A stretch of 27,761 nucleotides of DNA from NCBI GenBank assembly GCA_036897625.1, contig JAYMTA010000498.1, positions 1 to 27,761 of the forward strand. Direction: 5' to 3'. The notes below the pieces were generated by a model. It saw only the letters and a list, made by a program, of their open reading frames with translations. It searched no databases and had not been told where the DNA came from. This document shows, in pieces, positions 1-12,294 of the stretch; within the stretch, counting starts at the first letter, position 1; the number at the start of each line of letters is the position of its first letter. The DNA is from Pelargonium cotyledonis (Eukaryota > Streptophyta > Magnoliopsida > Geraniales > Geraniaceae). The translations under genes were made by a program, and so were the position numbers.

Positions 1-750
1 AAGAGCAATAATTATCTTTGTGATTGATAATCTTGTGAAGGGGGTTTATGGTCAAGGAAAAGAAGATTCGACAAGGCATTTTTGAAAGGGAAGAATACCT
101 GGTAACGTTACAAGGGACTGGACACCACAGTCATCAAATCCACTTGTACAGTGGCTCATAAAAGAAATCCCAACACCTACAAGTCTATAGAGTTTTCAAT
201 CAAACGTCAGGGTGTCAAGAAATCAGAACACAAAGAGAGAAAAAACAACATTGTTGAAGTGGGAAGGTGATCACAACCCAGGGGCATTGGAGTTACAATT
301 TTATCAAATGATCAATCAATGGCTGGAAATTGCGAGAATATCCTGTTTAAACGGAGGGAACTCCAACTGGCCATTTTATTGTTGTCTAAAATGCTATTTG
401 CCTAGTAACGGGGTGGAGCAGTTTGATGTTAGTGACAAAATCATTTGGACAACAAAGTTAAAGAAGTTACTGTCTGGTGCTGGAAAGATACATGTTGCTC
501 AAGTTGATTATGGTGATACAACTTATACTGTTCTGTTGAATTGTATAGAGTTCACTTCATCAGAAACACTACTATACTTGATAGAAATGACGTGAAACAA
601 AACATGGGATCCTGGCAAGCATATGAGATCAATGTTGCTGCAAGACACTACTTCAACCTTGAGGACAATGTTGTTTTGATGGGGAAGGTAATGGAATGAT
701 TCCAACCCAAGATAGGCAGCCTAGCCCAGGTCGCCCCAAACCCAACCCAT
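1..750 (+). mobile_element. Possible decayed LTR-retroelement coding remnant
   Basis: No intact gene is visible. An open stretch at about 212-595 has no recognisable domain. Just after it, at about 640-700, the translated text vaguely resembles the tail found near the 3' end of plant Ty3-type internal regions, and a TGTTGACAAC-like LTR start follows near 751. No polypurine tract, matching LTR or target duplication could be found. If it is such an element it is old, broken and cut by the window edge. It could equally be a decayed host gene. Confidence 0.22.
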
Positions 751-1630
751 GTGTTGACAACAACAACAATTAAATAGAAAATGTAGTATCAGTTTAGGGG
801 TTGAATGATTTGGTTCTGGATCTCCTTCCTCCTTCTCTTTGTACATGTTTCGGCATGATTCTCTTTCTATTGAAGCTTTCCATATTGGATTGCTTTTCTT
901 GGAGCCTAGCCGAGCTAGAATCGTGCTTTATCTGTAATAGTTGTTGAGAATATTGTAATTTGTTTTGATTCATCAATTAACTGCTGTTTCTGCTACTATT
1001 TTGCTGGTATTTCTGGTATTGTGTTTGTAAGATCATACTACGCTCTTCAGTCACCGTTTCTCGCCGCCGAATTTTCTCTCCACCAGAGTACGGAGCCGTT
1101 CTCCAGATCTACTCCAGATCTGTCAGGTTCTGCATGCGGACCTACTATCGCCAGCTTCTTTGGCTCTCACCGTCTTCACCGGAGCTCGCCGGCGGAGAGT
1201 CTCCTTGCTCCGCCCTTCTTCCGGGTTAACCCCTCGCACCGTACTACTTCACGTTTTCCAGATCTGTTAGCATCTGCATCTGGACCTGTTACTCCTGCTG
1301 TTTTACATTTGGGTCTTCTGTCATCATCGATACTTCGCTGCCGGAAGATACTTCACAGCCGGAGCTCCGCCTCCACCTCACTCTAGCCGGAACTGCATTA
1401 CTATCTCTCACGTGTCTTCCGCGATGTTCAGCCGCACACCACATTTGAGTTTTGCCATTGAGAATCTCCGGCAATCTCTTTATCACCATCTCTTCCGGCA
1501 CCAATCAGCCGGCAGCTGGTCGCCGCCCACCGCTTCGGTTTCATCATGGCACAGTTCCCCTTGTGCGCGTGCTCACGATTTCCAATGGAGTCCCACACAC
1601 TCGGTTATATTCTCGAAACTCTAAAATTTA
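751..1630. other. GC-rich non-coding patch with a direct repeat
   Basis: After an AT-rich start, about 1040-1600 is much richer in G and C than its surroundings and dense in CCGG and GCCGG words. A block beginning CCAGATCTGT near 1114 recurs near 1258, each followed by a TCTGCAT...GGACCT pattern, so part of the patch is a diverged direct repeat about 145 bp apart. No recognisable protein is encoded in either direction. It may be retroelement leader or LTR sequence, or the remains of a GC-rich exon. Confidence 0.3.
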
Positions 1631-2290
1631 ATATATGAAACAATTTGATCTATTTATTAATCATAAATTTCATGAAAACAATACTATCAAATATATAAAA
1701 TACTATATATTATAAATTTCATAGTCATTTTTCAATGAAGTCAAAATTTTCAAATCCCACCAAAAAGAGCACGAATAGAACCGGTTCTAGCTAGGACCAC
1801 TTCAACAATCTAGTCATAATTATATTCAGTTAACATAGACAATAAAATGAATGGTAACAAAAGTGACGCCATTTCAAATTTTCCATTATCGTCGAAGTCA
1901 TTGGCATTTGCCAACCCACTTGTCTTACTCTATGAGCAAGTGGTGTGATGTTACTAAGCCACATTCATCATCCCAAATTCCCTTTTTATCTTTTCATTAT
2001 TCCCTTTTTAGATCTTAACCACTTCCTAATATATTATTGCTACTACAACATATTAGAAAAAATATTCTAGAGTAGATACTTAGTGCAAAAAGTTGGAGAA
2101 ACATGTCTCCTCCAACTTAATATAAACTACAAAGGGATGACTATCATGGTGTCATTTCTTGATTTGATCATAATCATGACATTTTGATCTAGTTTATCTT
2201 TCGTGGATTGTTAAAAAGAAAAGTTGTTCTAGATCGAAATGGAAGAAACATGTACCTTACTAAAGATAATTAGTTTGTTGTATAATATAA
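1631..2290. other. AT-rich intergenic DNA, no gene seen
   Basis: AT-rich sequence with no open frame worth naming. The only structure noted is a short hairpin near 1917-1944, with CCACTTG and CAAGTGG arms. It runs up to the MITE at 2291. Confidence 0.5.
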
Positions 2291-3164
2291 GGGTACGTTT
2301 GATCGTCTGGATTGGATAGTTAAGGATTGGATAACAACGATGGATTACGATAGATAAGAAATCCAATGGATAAACAGTTATGCATTCCAACGTTTGATGT
2401 TTGAACGGATAGTAAATCGGATTTGATATGATTTTATTGATTTTGACCAAATTACCCTCGATTAATATCTTAATATATTGTTTTTATTCAAACACATTAT
2501 TTTATGCATTTACATATTAGATTCATTGTTGACGAAACAAATTGAAGGTTCAAATTATAAAAATAAAATAAAATAAAATAAACTCATTTGGTTCGAAAAA
2601 TATTTGAATAAAAAATTCATCTTTCACACAATAACGCCTTGAAATAATCATTAACAAATATGAGCTCAGCTCGAAGTTATTGTTCTTACTCCGACACATA
2701 AACAAACTTTCAAAATAAATAATAATCAAGTAATCAAGTAAGATCATAAAAATAAATAAATTAATTAAAAATAGTAACAATATGATCGTGAAAATTTTCA
2801 AATAATAACTAGTTTATTTTTTTGATCCAATGTTAATGTAAAATTATTTTATTCGAACTCATTTTTTAATTTTTGGATTTTAGTCGACTTCATTCCAAAT
2901 GAAATAATTTTTGATAAGCTTTTGTCATTATTTTAAATTAATCATTGTTGGCACGAGAGAGAAAAAAATTGATTTAAATTAGTTAGGGATATTTTGGGAA
3001 TAAATTATATTTTCATATCTAATTTTATCATAATCCAAGGTGTGGTGGGGGGGGCATAATGGATTTCGAAATTCAATTCATCGTTGTCATCAAACATCGG
3101 ATTAGATAGTATGATGGATTTTAAAATCCAATTCACTCCTATATCAATGCAATCAAACGCAACC
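2291..3164. mobile_element. Tourist-like (PIF/Harbinger) MITE
   Basis: The left end reads GGGTACGTTTGAT and the right end, read on the minus strand, GGTTGCGTTTGAT, an imperfect 13-bp terminal inverted repeat. Both ends are flanked by TAA (2288-2290 and 3165-3167), the target duplication of PIF/Harbinger elements. The subterminal parts are also similar in inverted orientation, both rich in ATCCAAT-type words and followed by a CCAAATTACCC / CCAAAATATCCC pair. The centre is AT-rich, holds an AAATA microsatellite near 2557-2581, and codes for nothing, so the copy is non-autonomous. Confidence 0.72.
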
Positions 3165-4200
3165 TAAACGAAATAAACAAGCGTAAAAACCAAACCCAAA
3201 GAAAAAGCAAGTTTTGCTAAATACGACACAATGTCAAATAAATCGAAATAAAGACATTGGTGTAACCCTTCCATAAGTATGGACTGCAATCGGAACCACC
3301 ACCGACCTCCGCACATGCAACTATGCATGTGCACCGGACCGCTCGCGGCTCAACCCCCTGCAATTCCCAAGTATTCTCCTCACAAATCCTGGCGAACTTG
3401 ACTCATCAGGCCCGCCTGTTATCACCCGCAACTTTGATGACCATAGTATCATTATCCACATCAAGCATTATCAATCGTCACTTCCGCCATCGCTGCACCT
3501 CCAATTGCCCAAGAAGCATTCATTTCCTGCCCATCACCGTAGCTTCTGCCCTAAATCCTTAATCTTCGTCTCTGCCTCCCACTCGCAACACCCCGCCACC
3601 AATGACCTACACCTAGACTAGTCACTTGACACCCCCGCCTCTGTTGTTCCTGTACTTCCGGTGAAGCCCTAGCGTTGTAGACTAAAAATAGAGCAAGAAT
3701 GTTATCCGTCTCCCGCACGCCCTCTGCCTTTATAGAATCTCGACACTACCGCCGCCCCAAAATCTAGCCGCCAATGATAGACACCCCACGAGAGAACAAC
3801 CACAGAGATATAAAGCTTAGATGTCTACTGTGAATTTGGACCTTCTCCAATTCCACCATGTTATTTAAAAAAATAAATAAATAAATTACGTTTATCTAAT
3901 CCTTCTTATTTTAAAGTTGCTTCTTATTTACTTACAATGAGTGCTTGTTGTAAAAGTTGGATTGACAGTTTTTATAGAATTTCACTCATGACTTACATGT
4001 TAATACTCATTTCAATAAATCAATTAAACCACAAGTTTTGATTTTTCGTTACACCTTACAAAGGTCTATTCCGCTAAAAAAATGTTATTCTTTCCTTGTG
4101 GAATGTTGTCTAATGTTTGATGCAGAAAAATTCACACCTATTTTGTTGTGTACTCACTCTGTACTCCACAAGATGTTATGAATTTGTATTGAGAACACGA
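3165..4200. other. Intergenic DNA with a C-rich patch, no gene seen
   Basis: About 3290-3800 is C-rich on the plus strand, with many CCGCC and CACCG words, unlike the AT-rich DNA on both sides. Short open frames exist but have no recognisable motif and no codon pattern that persists. It may be a decayed exon or transposon fragment. From 3830 to 4200 the sequence is AT-rich and featureless. Confidence 0.4.
3311..3332. repeat. Perfect 9-bp inverted repeat, 4-base loop
   Basis: GCACATGCA is followed by ACTA and then TGCATGTGC, a perfect 9-bp stem. Each arm holds the CATGCA core of the RY/Sph element bound by B3-domain factors, but without a nearby gene this may be chance or the relic of a transposon end. 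Confidence 0.55.
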
Positions 4201-4289
4201 ACCATCAATTAATGCCACTCCGGGATTTCTCGCACCGCCTCCGACCAAATTCAGTGTCCATGTGGGAGGTTGAGATGTGATTCGGTTTA

Positions 4290-4502
4290 ATTCCAACTTG
4301 GGCTTTAGAGGCCCAATTAGTCAAAAGCCACAAGTGACCACATAGGTTTGGGCCAAATGTTAAAGGCCCATTTGAACCTGATAGAGTATTAAACATTTAA
4401 ACTAGACTTGATAGTATATTGCAAGACCTTAAACAAAAACAAAAAAATACAGAATTACACAATGTTTAAAATCAGAATAGTTACTCGTATATAATGGGCC
4501 AA
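4290..4502. promoter_or_regulatory. Cluster of Site II (TGGGCY) motifs
   Basis: TGGGCT/TGGGCC or its complement GGCCCA occurs near 4299, 4310, 4349, 4365 and 4494. Such clusters bind TCP factors and mark promoters of ribosomal and other growth-related plant genes. No gene with a recognisable product starts on either side here, so this is either the promoter of something not visible in this window, such as a non-coding RNA, or a relic. Confidence 0.35.
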
Positions 4503-6612
4503 ACAGTTTAAACGTTTTCAATTTTTTAAAATCTCAAGTTCGAACATTTTTATTGACGGCACGAGTTGAGATTATGGGTTAAAAAGAGATATAGCAAAGC
4601 TTGCAAATAAAACGGAGGCATAACGGGTATATCAAGTGGCGACGGACAGGATACGAGACTATATTTCTTTGTTTTATTTTTGTGAACTAATTAGAGAGGA
4701 CACATACTGATGGCGTTCCCTAAAGGGCAAGCAACATCATTAGAATAGTAGTACTATGATTCACTTTCTTATTGTTTTACCAACGTTATTTAAATGGAGC
4801 TGCCGATACAGTGCAGTGCAATGCACATTTGGTTTATTGTATTGAAGCTGACAGATGGTGTATTTTTTCAACACTTGTGTCTCCGCAGAGACAGTCTCAA
4901 GGCATGCGCAACCTTGGTTTTGCCTTTTGAGCATTGATGATTAATTGTTCTTGATTTTATTTAAATGTTAAAGAGGAGTATCTGTATCTTTTATTTTGGT
5001 CTATAATGGGTTCTTAAACTGATTCGTAAATTTGCGGTTAACATTTTTAATTTATTTTACTACACTCGAACTATCACTTTCCACTCATGCAATCTATTAG
5101 TCTGTGTTGCGAACTACAGCACTATCTTTTGTATTTAAGGGTATGTTTAGTATTTTAGAATTTAGAATTCATAAAATCCAAGTCAAGTAGGAGCGTTCCA
5201 GTGAAATTTGAGCTTGAAGCTGTGGCTCCTGGCTAGTGCTAGTATTGATATAAATGGTTGACAATGCCCTAATAATTTCATCCACCAATTAATGGAATTA
5301 ATGGAATAATAAAGTGGTCTTGTTGTTATTACCACATTCGTGCTATTTATTTCGCCAACGGAAATTCTTTTGGTGGCATTGAATTAAACCGAATATAGAG
5401 TTTTTGCTTTGCAGCATTGATTATTTGATTATGATATATAATTATGAGGTGGTGGTTTCCATTGGTTGCATTGACCGATTCATGTCACTCATAGCTCTCT
5501 TTACTCATCATTGTACTTTCCATTCCCATCTCTTGTTGAGGACAATTTGTTGCTACTCCTAATTATACTACATTCCATTAATCACTTTTCCTACCCCAAA
5601 TAATACACCACGATATATTTCTCTTATTTTAACTTAAAAAATTCACTTTATATTGTCGGCAATAAGTCTTGAACTCATGAAACACTTTGGATTCTCAATG
5701 AGATTTCGAATTCGAGCCTCCTTGTCGACAATATGTGGTGAGATTTGTGGTGTACAGTTTAGAGTGACACTTCATTTAAACAGTGAAAAATATTATTATT
5801 TTGAGTATGATATCACATTGCTGATTAAAAAATAAATAACAATATCCTAAGCCGTCCTCACATTGATACAAAATTTGGGAAGCCCATTATCAAAAAAAAA
5901 ATTTGGAAAACAGGTCAAAAAAGGTAAATTGAGTGTTGCGAAGAACCAGAGCCACGTCATGTCATCAAAGAGGCCGGCTGGGCTGCGTTGGAGCGTACCG
6001 AACCCAATCCCATTCCCAATCTTGAGATTATCTTACAAAACACCATCGACCCAACGTTATTATTGATGGTCCCCAATTTCAAATTCCCAAAATACCCCTT
6101 CCATGCTCCTTTGTTTTCTTTTCCTGTCCCCACACCACATTATTTTAGTACTAAACAAAATAATAATTCCTACGAAATCTTAGTATACAGATTGCACAGT
6201 AATTGTTTAATTTCTTCATTTATGTATTTTTAATAATTCGGCCGAGTAACGCATGCACATGGCCTAGCTGGACAAACACAAGATGGCTGTTACTTTCGAA
6301 GCATAAGATTAATCAAATTTATAAACAAATAAATAAAAACTGTTCATTTTGCAAATTTTCTACTGTTTCCCTCCTAGAGATTCTCTAAATTTGTAGAACA
6401 GCAATGAGTGTGTTTGAAGCCAAATGACCCCACATGCATGTATGTAGAAGAAGAAGGAGTGGGTTTGCTTTCAGAGCTGCCATTAATTGTCTGTGTTGAG
6501 TCTTTTCAAGCTTTTTGGGCAGATGGGTCTTGCACCTATCATGCCATTATTTCACTGCCATTATTTTATGGCTTTGGGAGCACAAAACCCTGCCTAACTT
6601 GTGTTGCCCATG
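4503..6612. other. Intergenic DNA upstream of the NPH3 gene
   Basis: AT-rich sequence with no supported gene. The stretch 5140-5200 opens with GGGTATGTTTAGTA, which resembles the left end of a PIF or hAT-type MITE, but no matching right end was found. ACGT-core motifs (CCACGTCAT near 5951) lie about 1.3 kb before the NPH3 start. The last part probably holds its promoter; a CATATAGG word near 6635 is a possible TATA-like element. Confidence 0.4.
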
Positions 6613-7219
6613 AGTGGTTTTGGTCTCTTCTGTCCCATATAGGTTTCAATTTTGGAATCTTCTTTCATTAACCCCAAGTGTCAGAGCAATTTTGGTGGGT
6701 TTTTAAAGGGAGCAGAGGGAATTTGGAGGGGTTGACCTAATTATTCAAGTGTTTGGTTCATTTGGAAGTTTATTTTTATTTCTTTTCCTTTTTGGGTTTT
6801 GGGTTTTGGCTTCCAATTTCCTTGCTTTGCTTTGTTGGAGTGGTTTCTAGGGTTCTGGGTGTGCTTCAATTTGGGATTTTGTGGAGTAATTCATTGGATT
6901 TGGAGCAAGTTTGCTTGCAGATTAAGTTTTTGGAAGGCGAATCAGCTACATTGTGGTGGGTTTTCAAGGTTTTGGCTCGAGGAGTTTAGAGGTTGCTTCT
7001 TTTTCTTCAAGCTTCTTGATTTTTATTTTAAAAGCAGTTGTTTGAACCACAAGCTCTGCTGGGTTTGTGTTTCTATTTTTGAAACTTCCCTGTTTTTTGA
7101 ATTTTGGACTAGTGACTGGTCTTCATAAACTGAGGAGTTTATTTGGTGTGCAATTCAGGATTCTTCAGATCCAATTTATCTCTGGGTTCTCTAGGCTTGG
7201 CTCTGGTCCTGAAGTTTCA
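6613..7219 (+). promoter_or_regulatory. ATG-free leader / promoter-proximal region of NPH3 gene
   Basis: After the ATG at 6610 there is none in any frame until the start codon at 7220, a gap of 607 nt in T-rich DNA where several would be expected by chance. Loss of upstream ATGs is the mark of a transcribed 5' leader under selection for scanning. The region is rich in T and G runs (TTTTGGGTTTTGGG near 6790). Whether it is one exon or contains a leader intron cannot be told by eye. Confidence 0.55.
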
Positions 7220-10200
7220 ATGGCTTGCATGAAGTTGGGGTCCAAAAGCGATGCCTTCCAGAGGCAAGGGCAGGCCTGGTATGTTATGTAACCTCATCTA
7301 CCGCATTAACTTTTCTTAACGATCTTGTGCAAATGAAATCAAGTTAGTGATCTTTTGGTTTTCATTTTTGTCTTTTGTTTTAGTTGAATTGGGGCCTGAA
7401 ATTCAAATAATGCTTATTAAGTATCAATCCTTGGACCTGCTCCAATGGGATCTAAACCAACTAAATTCATTACTCTTATCACCTAGACTTTGCCTGAAGT
7501 GATTGTTGCTTGTGATCTACAGTTTTATGACTAGTTTATTAGCATGGAGCTTTAATTTGTTTACAAAAATTTGTTGTTTGACCAATTGCTTATGTATTCA
7601 TTCAATCCAATCCCTACATGTTATGCTGATAGTTATGACCTCTGGCTTAAGCCGCTGAGTTGGCATTAGGTAGAAAGTCTTCAAGTTTGTTATTGGTTTG
7701 GTGAACTTGCATGTGGCTTTGAGGATTGCCTCAATTAATGTGGAAGATAGGCCTGCTAATTGAGCAATAAAAAATATTTTTGCTCCCTAAAAAAGTGTTA
7801 ATTTCCTTTTGTTGGTTGTTTTTTATTCTTCAGTTGATTTTTCTACTTATGGAGACATGGAGTAAAATTATTGCGTCCATTAATATAGTTTGACAAATTC
7901 TAGGGCAAGACCCACTTGGCATGGTTCAACTCCACCACGTACATTGGGTTATTGCATAAATTCATTAATCTTCTCATGGTTATAAGACTTCTCGTGTTTT
8001 TGCATCTTCTATCTTACCTAAAATGTGCTTCTTCTTAGTCTAATACATTTCTTCAGTGGATGAAAAGATACATTGTCGAACCTCTTTTATCTATGGCCAA
8101 TCCTGAAACTTTAATGTCTCTCTTTGTCAAATAATTTTTTTTTTCTAATGTTGAAAATGAAGGGCTGCTTCCTTGTATTTCACCATATATGATTTGATAC
8201 CTGAAATACTAGAAGTTAGAATGAGATATTTCTGCTCATACTTGTACCTCTAGGTTTTCAAATCAATAGTAGAAGACACATGGACTTTAAAATGATAATA
8301 TAAACTCCTACCTAATTGACATTCTAGAATCACTACTTATTTCTGCCATCTTTACTAATTATGGGTGCATGTGCAATGCACTTATATTCTTTATTTAGAG
8401 CTACGACATGTTCACTTTCACCAAGGTTCTTTTACTTTGACCAAATACACATTGAATTACTGGGCTGCACGATTGGAGAAGATGGAAGTTTTTGCTATGT
8501 AATCCATAATACATCAATTTTCATTTGTTTAAATATTTACCCCTGAATTTTGACCTGTTGTATACTGTATGCATTTCTTACTCATAGGTTCTGCACCACT
8601 GGCCTTCCTAGTGATATCATCGTTGAAGTTGAAGAGATGTCTTTCCATCTCCACAAGGTAATCCTTTACATGCTCACTTTGTGCTTCCACTTGAAGATTG
8701 ACTCACTCGTTCATAAAACCTTGCATATTTTAGATACTTTTTCAACCCCTCCCTGCATGATTTATCCTTGAAGCCTCTGCTATACATATCTTTTGGCTTA
8801 GGAAGTTGAACGTTTCTTCAAATGGCTTCTTGATCTACATTGTTAGATTTTACCGTCATATTTTTTTTATGGAAATATTCCAATGAATTAATAGTTATCT
8901 CTCCTTTGCAAAATTTCATCAACTATCTACAATTCCTACGAGGGGTTTGCTGTCTATGGGCCAAGCTCTGATCTGTCCCACATTGGTGGCATATTGAATA
9001 CATATCTTAATCATGATGTATATCATGAAAACAGTTAGGCAATTAGCCCTGGGGCAACAGTAATGTTGTTGCCTTGTGACAATTGGAGTTACAAGTTTAA
9101 GAGAAACAACCTCTTTGAAAAGATAGAGCAATGTTGTGTGCATAAATGGACCTCCCCAAACTCCAACTGGTGGAAGTCTTATGTACTGAGCTATCTTTAT
9201 TTCTATGTATAGCATGAAGATGTATTGAGTTTGATCAAATGACAGGTTTGAATCAAAATCGGTTTATAGATTTATTTTTTGGTTTTGCATTAGCTGCTCT
9301 ACTGCACTTTCCTCCTCATGATCAGGATATCCTCTGCTTCTGAACTTATATGAATTGACTGCAAATTTTTGTCTACTGTGCTCGTGCAAGATTTTACGAG
9401 TTCTCTTGCTGTGGAGGGTGAGACGATGTAATTGTTAAACATATGTATTTGGACTTTCTTCTTACACCTCTCCGTTATTGCTCAATGCAGTTCCCTTTGC
9501 TTTCTAGAAGTGGAGTTATGGAAAGACTGATTGCAGAAGCATCTGAAGAAGCAGATGAAGGGTGTTTAATACATCCCCCTGAAATCCCTGGTGGGGCCAA
9601 AACGTTTGAACTTGTGGCAAAGTTTTGCTACGGGGTTAAACTTGAACTTACTGCCTCAAATGTTGTGTATCTTCGTTGTGCTGCTGAGCGTCTTGAAATG
9701 ACTGAAGAATATGGGGAGGGCAATCTAATCATGCAGACTGAAACCTTTCTCAATCAAGTAGTCCTGAGAAATTGGACAGACTCTCTAAAGGCACTCAAGA
9801 GCTGTGATGATATCCTTTCTTATGCTGAAGAGCTCAACATTACAAAGAGGTGCATTGAGTCACTAGCCATGAAGGCATGTACTGATCCGAATCTATTTGG
9901 GTGGCCTATTGTGGAGCATGGTGGTCCTATGCAGAGCCCTGGTGGGAGTGTCTTGTGGAATGGGATCAGCACTGGGGCTAGACCAAAAAACTCGAGTCCA
10001 GACTGGTGGTACGAGGATGTATCAACACTAAGTTTGCCACTTTATAAAAGGTTGATGTCAGTCATGGAATCTCGTGGCATCAAAGAGGACATTATTGCTG
10101 GGTCCCTCACTGTCTTTGCTAAGAAGTATCTTCCTGGGTTGAATCGGCGTCAGGGTACAACTGAGTCTAGTACCCGTTTGGCACCTGTGGCTTTGGGGAC

Positions 10201-11916
10201 CCCACCATCAGAAGAAGATCAGAAACTTTTACTGGAAGAGATTGATCGATTACTTCCAATGCAGAAGGGGGGCATAGTCTCGACAAAGTTCCTGTTTGGT
10301 CTATTGAGAACGGCCATGATTCTTCGAGCAAACCCTTCGTGTATATCAAATTTAGAGAAAAGGATTGGGATGCAGCTTGATCAAGCAACACTTGAAGATC
10401 TCTTGATGCCTAATTTCTCTTATTCAGTGGAGACACTTTATAATGTTGACTGTGTGCAGAGGATTCTTGAACATTTCCTTGCTATGGATCATATCAGTGG
10501 TGGGGCCTCTCCATGTTCAGTGGATGATGATGGCCAGTTGGTCGGTTTACCTTCATTGACTCCAATTACAATGGTTGCCAAGCTGATAGATGGTTATCTT
10601 GCAGAAGTCGCCCCTGATATCAATCTGAAACTCCCTAAATTTCAGTCTCTTGCTGCTGCTGTTCCTGACTATGCTAGGCCCTTAGATGATGGCTTATATC
10701 GAGCGATAGACATTTATCTGAAGGTACTAACTGCTCATTTATTATTATACCAGAAAATTTTATTTGAGAGCTACTTCATTTTCATATGAGTAGCTTAAAA
10801 GTTAAATTTGGTTCACTTAGCATAAGAACATGAATCGAGCTGAGGGTCATCTCATTATGTCAAGGACCAATCACATCTCACCCTAAAACAATAGAATAGT
10901 GAGTGTATATAGCCTTTTGCATTTCAAGTAGGGTTTGGGCAGATTGCAGTCAGAATAAAGTTAGGTTTGGACAAATTGTTCCCTGATATCTGATTCGTTA
11001 CTGCAATATCTTCTGTAACATTGTTGGGGTGAACACACTGGACATGTAGACCCCTGGCTCTTTCGGCCTCAAGTTGCTTCTCTCCAAGTCAACTTGAAAC
11101 AAACACAAAATAACCAAGCTGTTGTTTGAATACTCCCTTTGGTTTTGGAAATTGAATCCAACCTGCTTAGCTATCGAAATTCGAAACCAGTCAGTCATTG
11201 ATAAAGACAAGTTAACAACCAGAACCTATAACATATTATTGGTTTTGGATAGCTAGCAGCTAGAGAGAAGCCAGATGGTAGATATCATTGGACACATATT
11301 TATTTTGCTTGAGCTTGAAGCTTTTACTGATTTTCCCATTGTTGAAAACCTGCAGTCACACCCATGGTTGACAGAGTCTGAAAGAGAAGAGTTGTGCAGA
11401 CTGATGGACTGCCAGAAGCTGTCGCTGGAAGCTTGTACACATGCCGCCCAGAATGAGAGGCTGCCTCTTAGAGTAGTAGTCCAAGTCCTCTTCTTCGAGC
11501 AGCTTCAGCTGAGGACTTCAATTGCCGGCTGCTTCATGGCTTCCGACAATCTGGAAGGGTCAAGGCAGTTTACAAGCGGGTTTGTGACTTCCACGGAGGG
11601 AGGAGGGTGGACTAATGCGGTGAGGGAGAACCAGGTATTGAAGGTGGGAATGGATAATATGAGGATGCGAGTGTCCGAGCTTGAGAAGGAGTGCTCTAAC
11701 ATGAGGGAGGAGATTGAGAAGTTGGGTCGGGTGAAAGGAGGAGGATCGGGTTCGAGCACATGGGGAAACGTGTCCAAGAAATTCGGGTTCAAGATAAAGT
11801 CGCAGATGTGCAGTGCTCAAGAGGGTTCAGTGAGCAAGCAGAAGAACAGTGGGAAGGTGAAGGAGAGGCATGATGAAACTGGAAAGCACAAGAAAAGCTT
11901 GCCATCAAATGACTGA
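7220..11916 (+). CDS. BTB/POZ-NPH3 family protein (At1g30440-like)
   Basis: Plant-specific NPH3/RPT2-like protein, a family of BTB adaptors for CUL3 ubiquitin ligases and scaffolds acting near the plasma membrane, for example in phototropin signalling. Exons: 7220-7278, 8588-8657, 9491-10723 and 11356-11916, all with GT-AG introns, giving 640 residues (Arabidopsis At1g30440, from memory, about 665). The N-terminus [20 protein letters not shown] is diagnostic of this subgroup. The BTB domain covers about residues 25-130 ([20 protein letters not shown]), and the NPH3 domain about 205-500, with [17 protein letters not shown] and [16 protein letters not shown] before [13 protein letters not shown] coiled coil at about 548-582 ([20 protein letters not shown]) and a basic, [11 protein letters not shown]-containing tail follow. 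The start at 7220 is the first ATG after a 607-nt ATG-free leader. No damage is seen. Its biological role within the family is not known to me. Confidence 0.95.
9049..9206 (+). mobile_element. Au-type SINE remnant in NPH3 intron 2
   Basis: The sequence follows the angiosperm Au SINE from memory: GGGGCAACAGTAATGTTGTT, then TTGCCTTGTGAC, a degraded B box (GTTACAAGTTTAAG near 9089), AACAACCTCTTTGAAAAG, GTTGTGTGCATAAATGGACC, CTCCCC and the TGGTGGAAG...TGTACTGAG end. It is same-sense with the gene and diverged, so old. The T-rich tail runs on to about 9206. Short open frames crossing it on the minus strand are accidental. Confidence 0.7.
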
Positions 11917-12290
11917 GACTGACTCTACTGACTAGTACAGCAACCATTATTCTTTTTTTTTTTCTATGCTCTTCAACTGCAACTTCAATGTGTATTTTTA
12001 GTGGTAAGGCAATGCATTTAGATTATTACACGCCCAAAACAAAAACTGAAATTGCATCTCTTTGTTCTTGTGTCATAGCTTTCTCTTTCCCTTTTCTTCT
12101 CTAGATAGTTTTATATTTCAATTTCACAATCTCAACCATGCAAGGGATGGGTTGGGTGGCCAAGCCTTCATGTAATTTAGAATTTGTGTTATTTTTGTAC
12201 GACACCACCAAAGACTCATATGTTTATTTCAGCTTCTTATTTTATTTTATCTTATATATAAGAATAATTATTTAATTAGTTTAGGCTCTC
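11917..12290. other. 3' flank of NPH3 gene
   Basis: Probably the 3' UTR and downstream region, with a T-run near 11950 and AT-rich DNA with TGTAATTT words near 12170. No clear AATAAA signal was found. It is followed at once by the foldback element. Confidence 0.45.
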
Positions 12291-12294
12291 TCTA

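Noticed and set aside
5700-5730. B box-like TTCGAATTCGAGCC as a second SINE
   Set aside because: No A box at proper spacing and no SINE body found.
8919-9215. 98-codon minus-strand frame in NPH3 intron 2
   Set aside because: It runs through the Au-type SINE and has no recognisable motif.
11505-11820. Minus-strand frames opposite NPH3 exon 4
   Set aside because: They lie opposite a clearly conserved exon and have no family resemblance.
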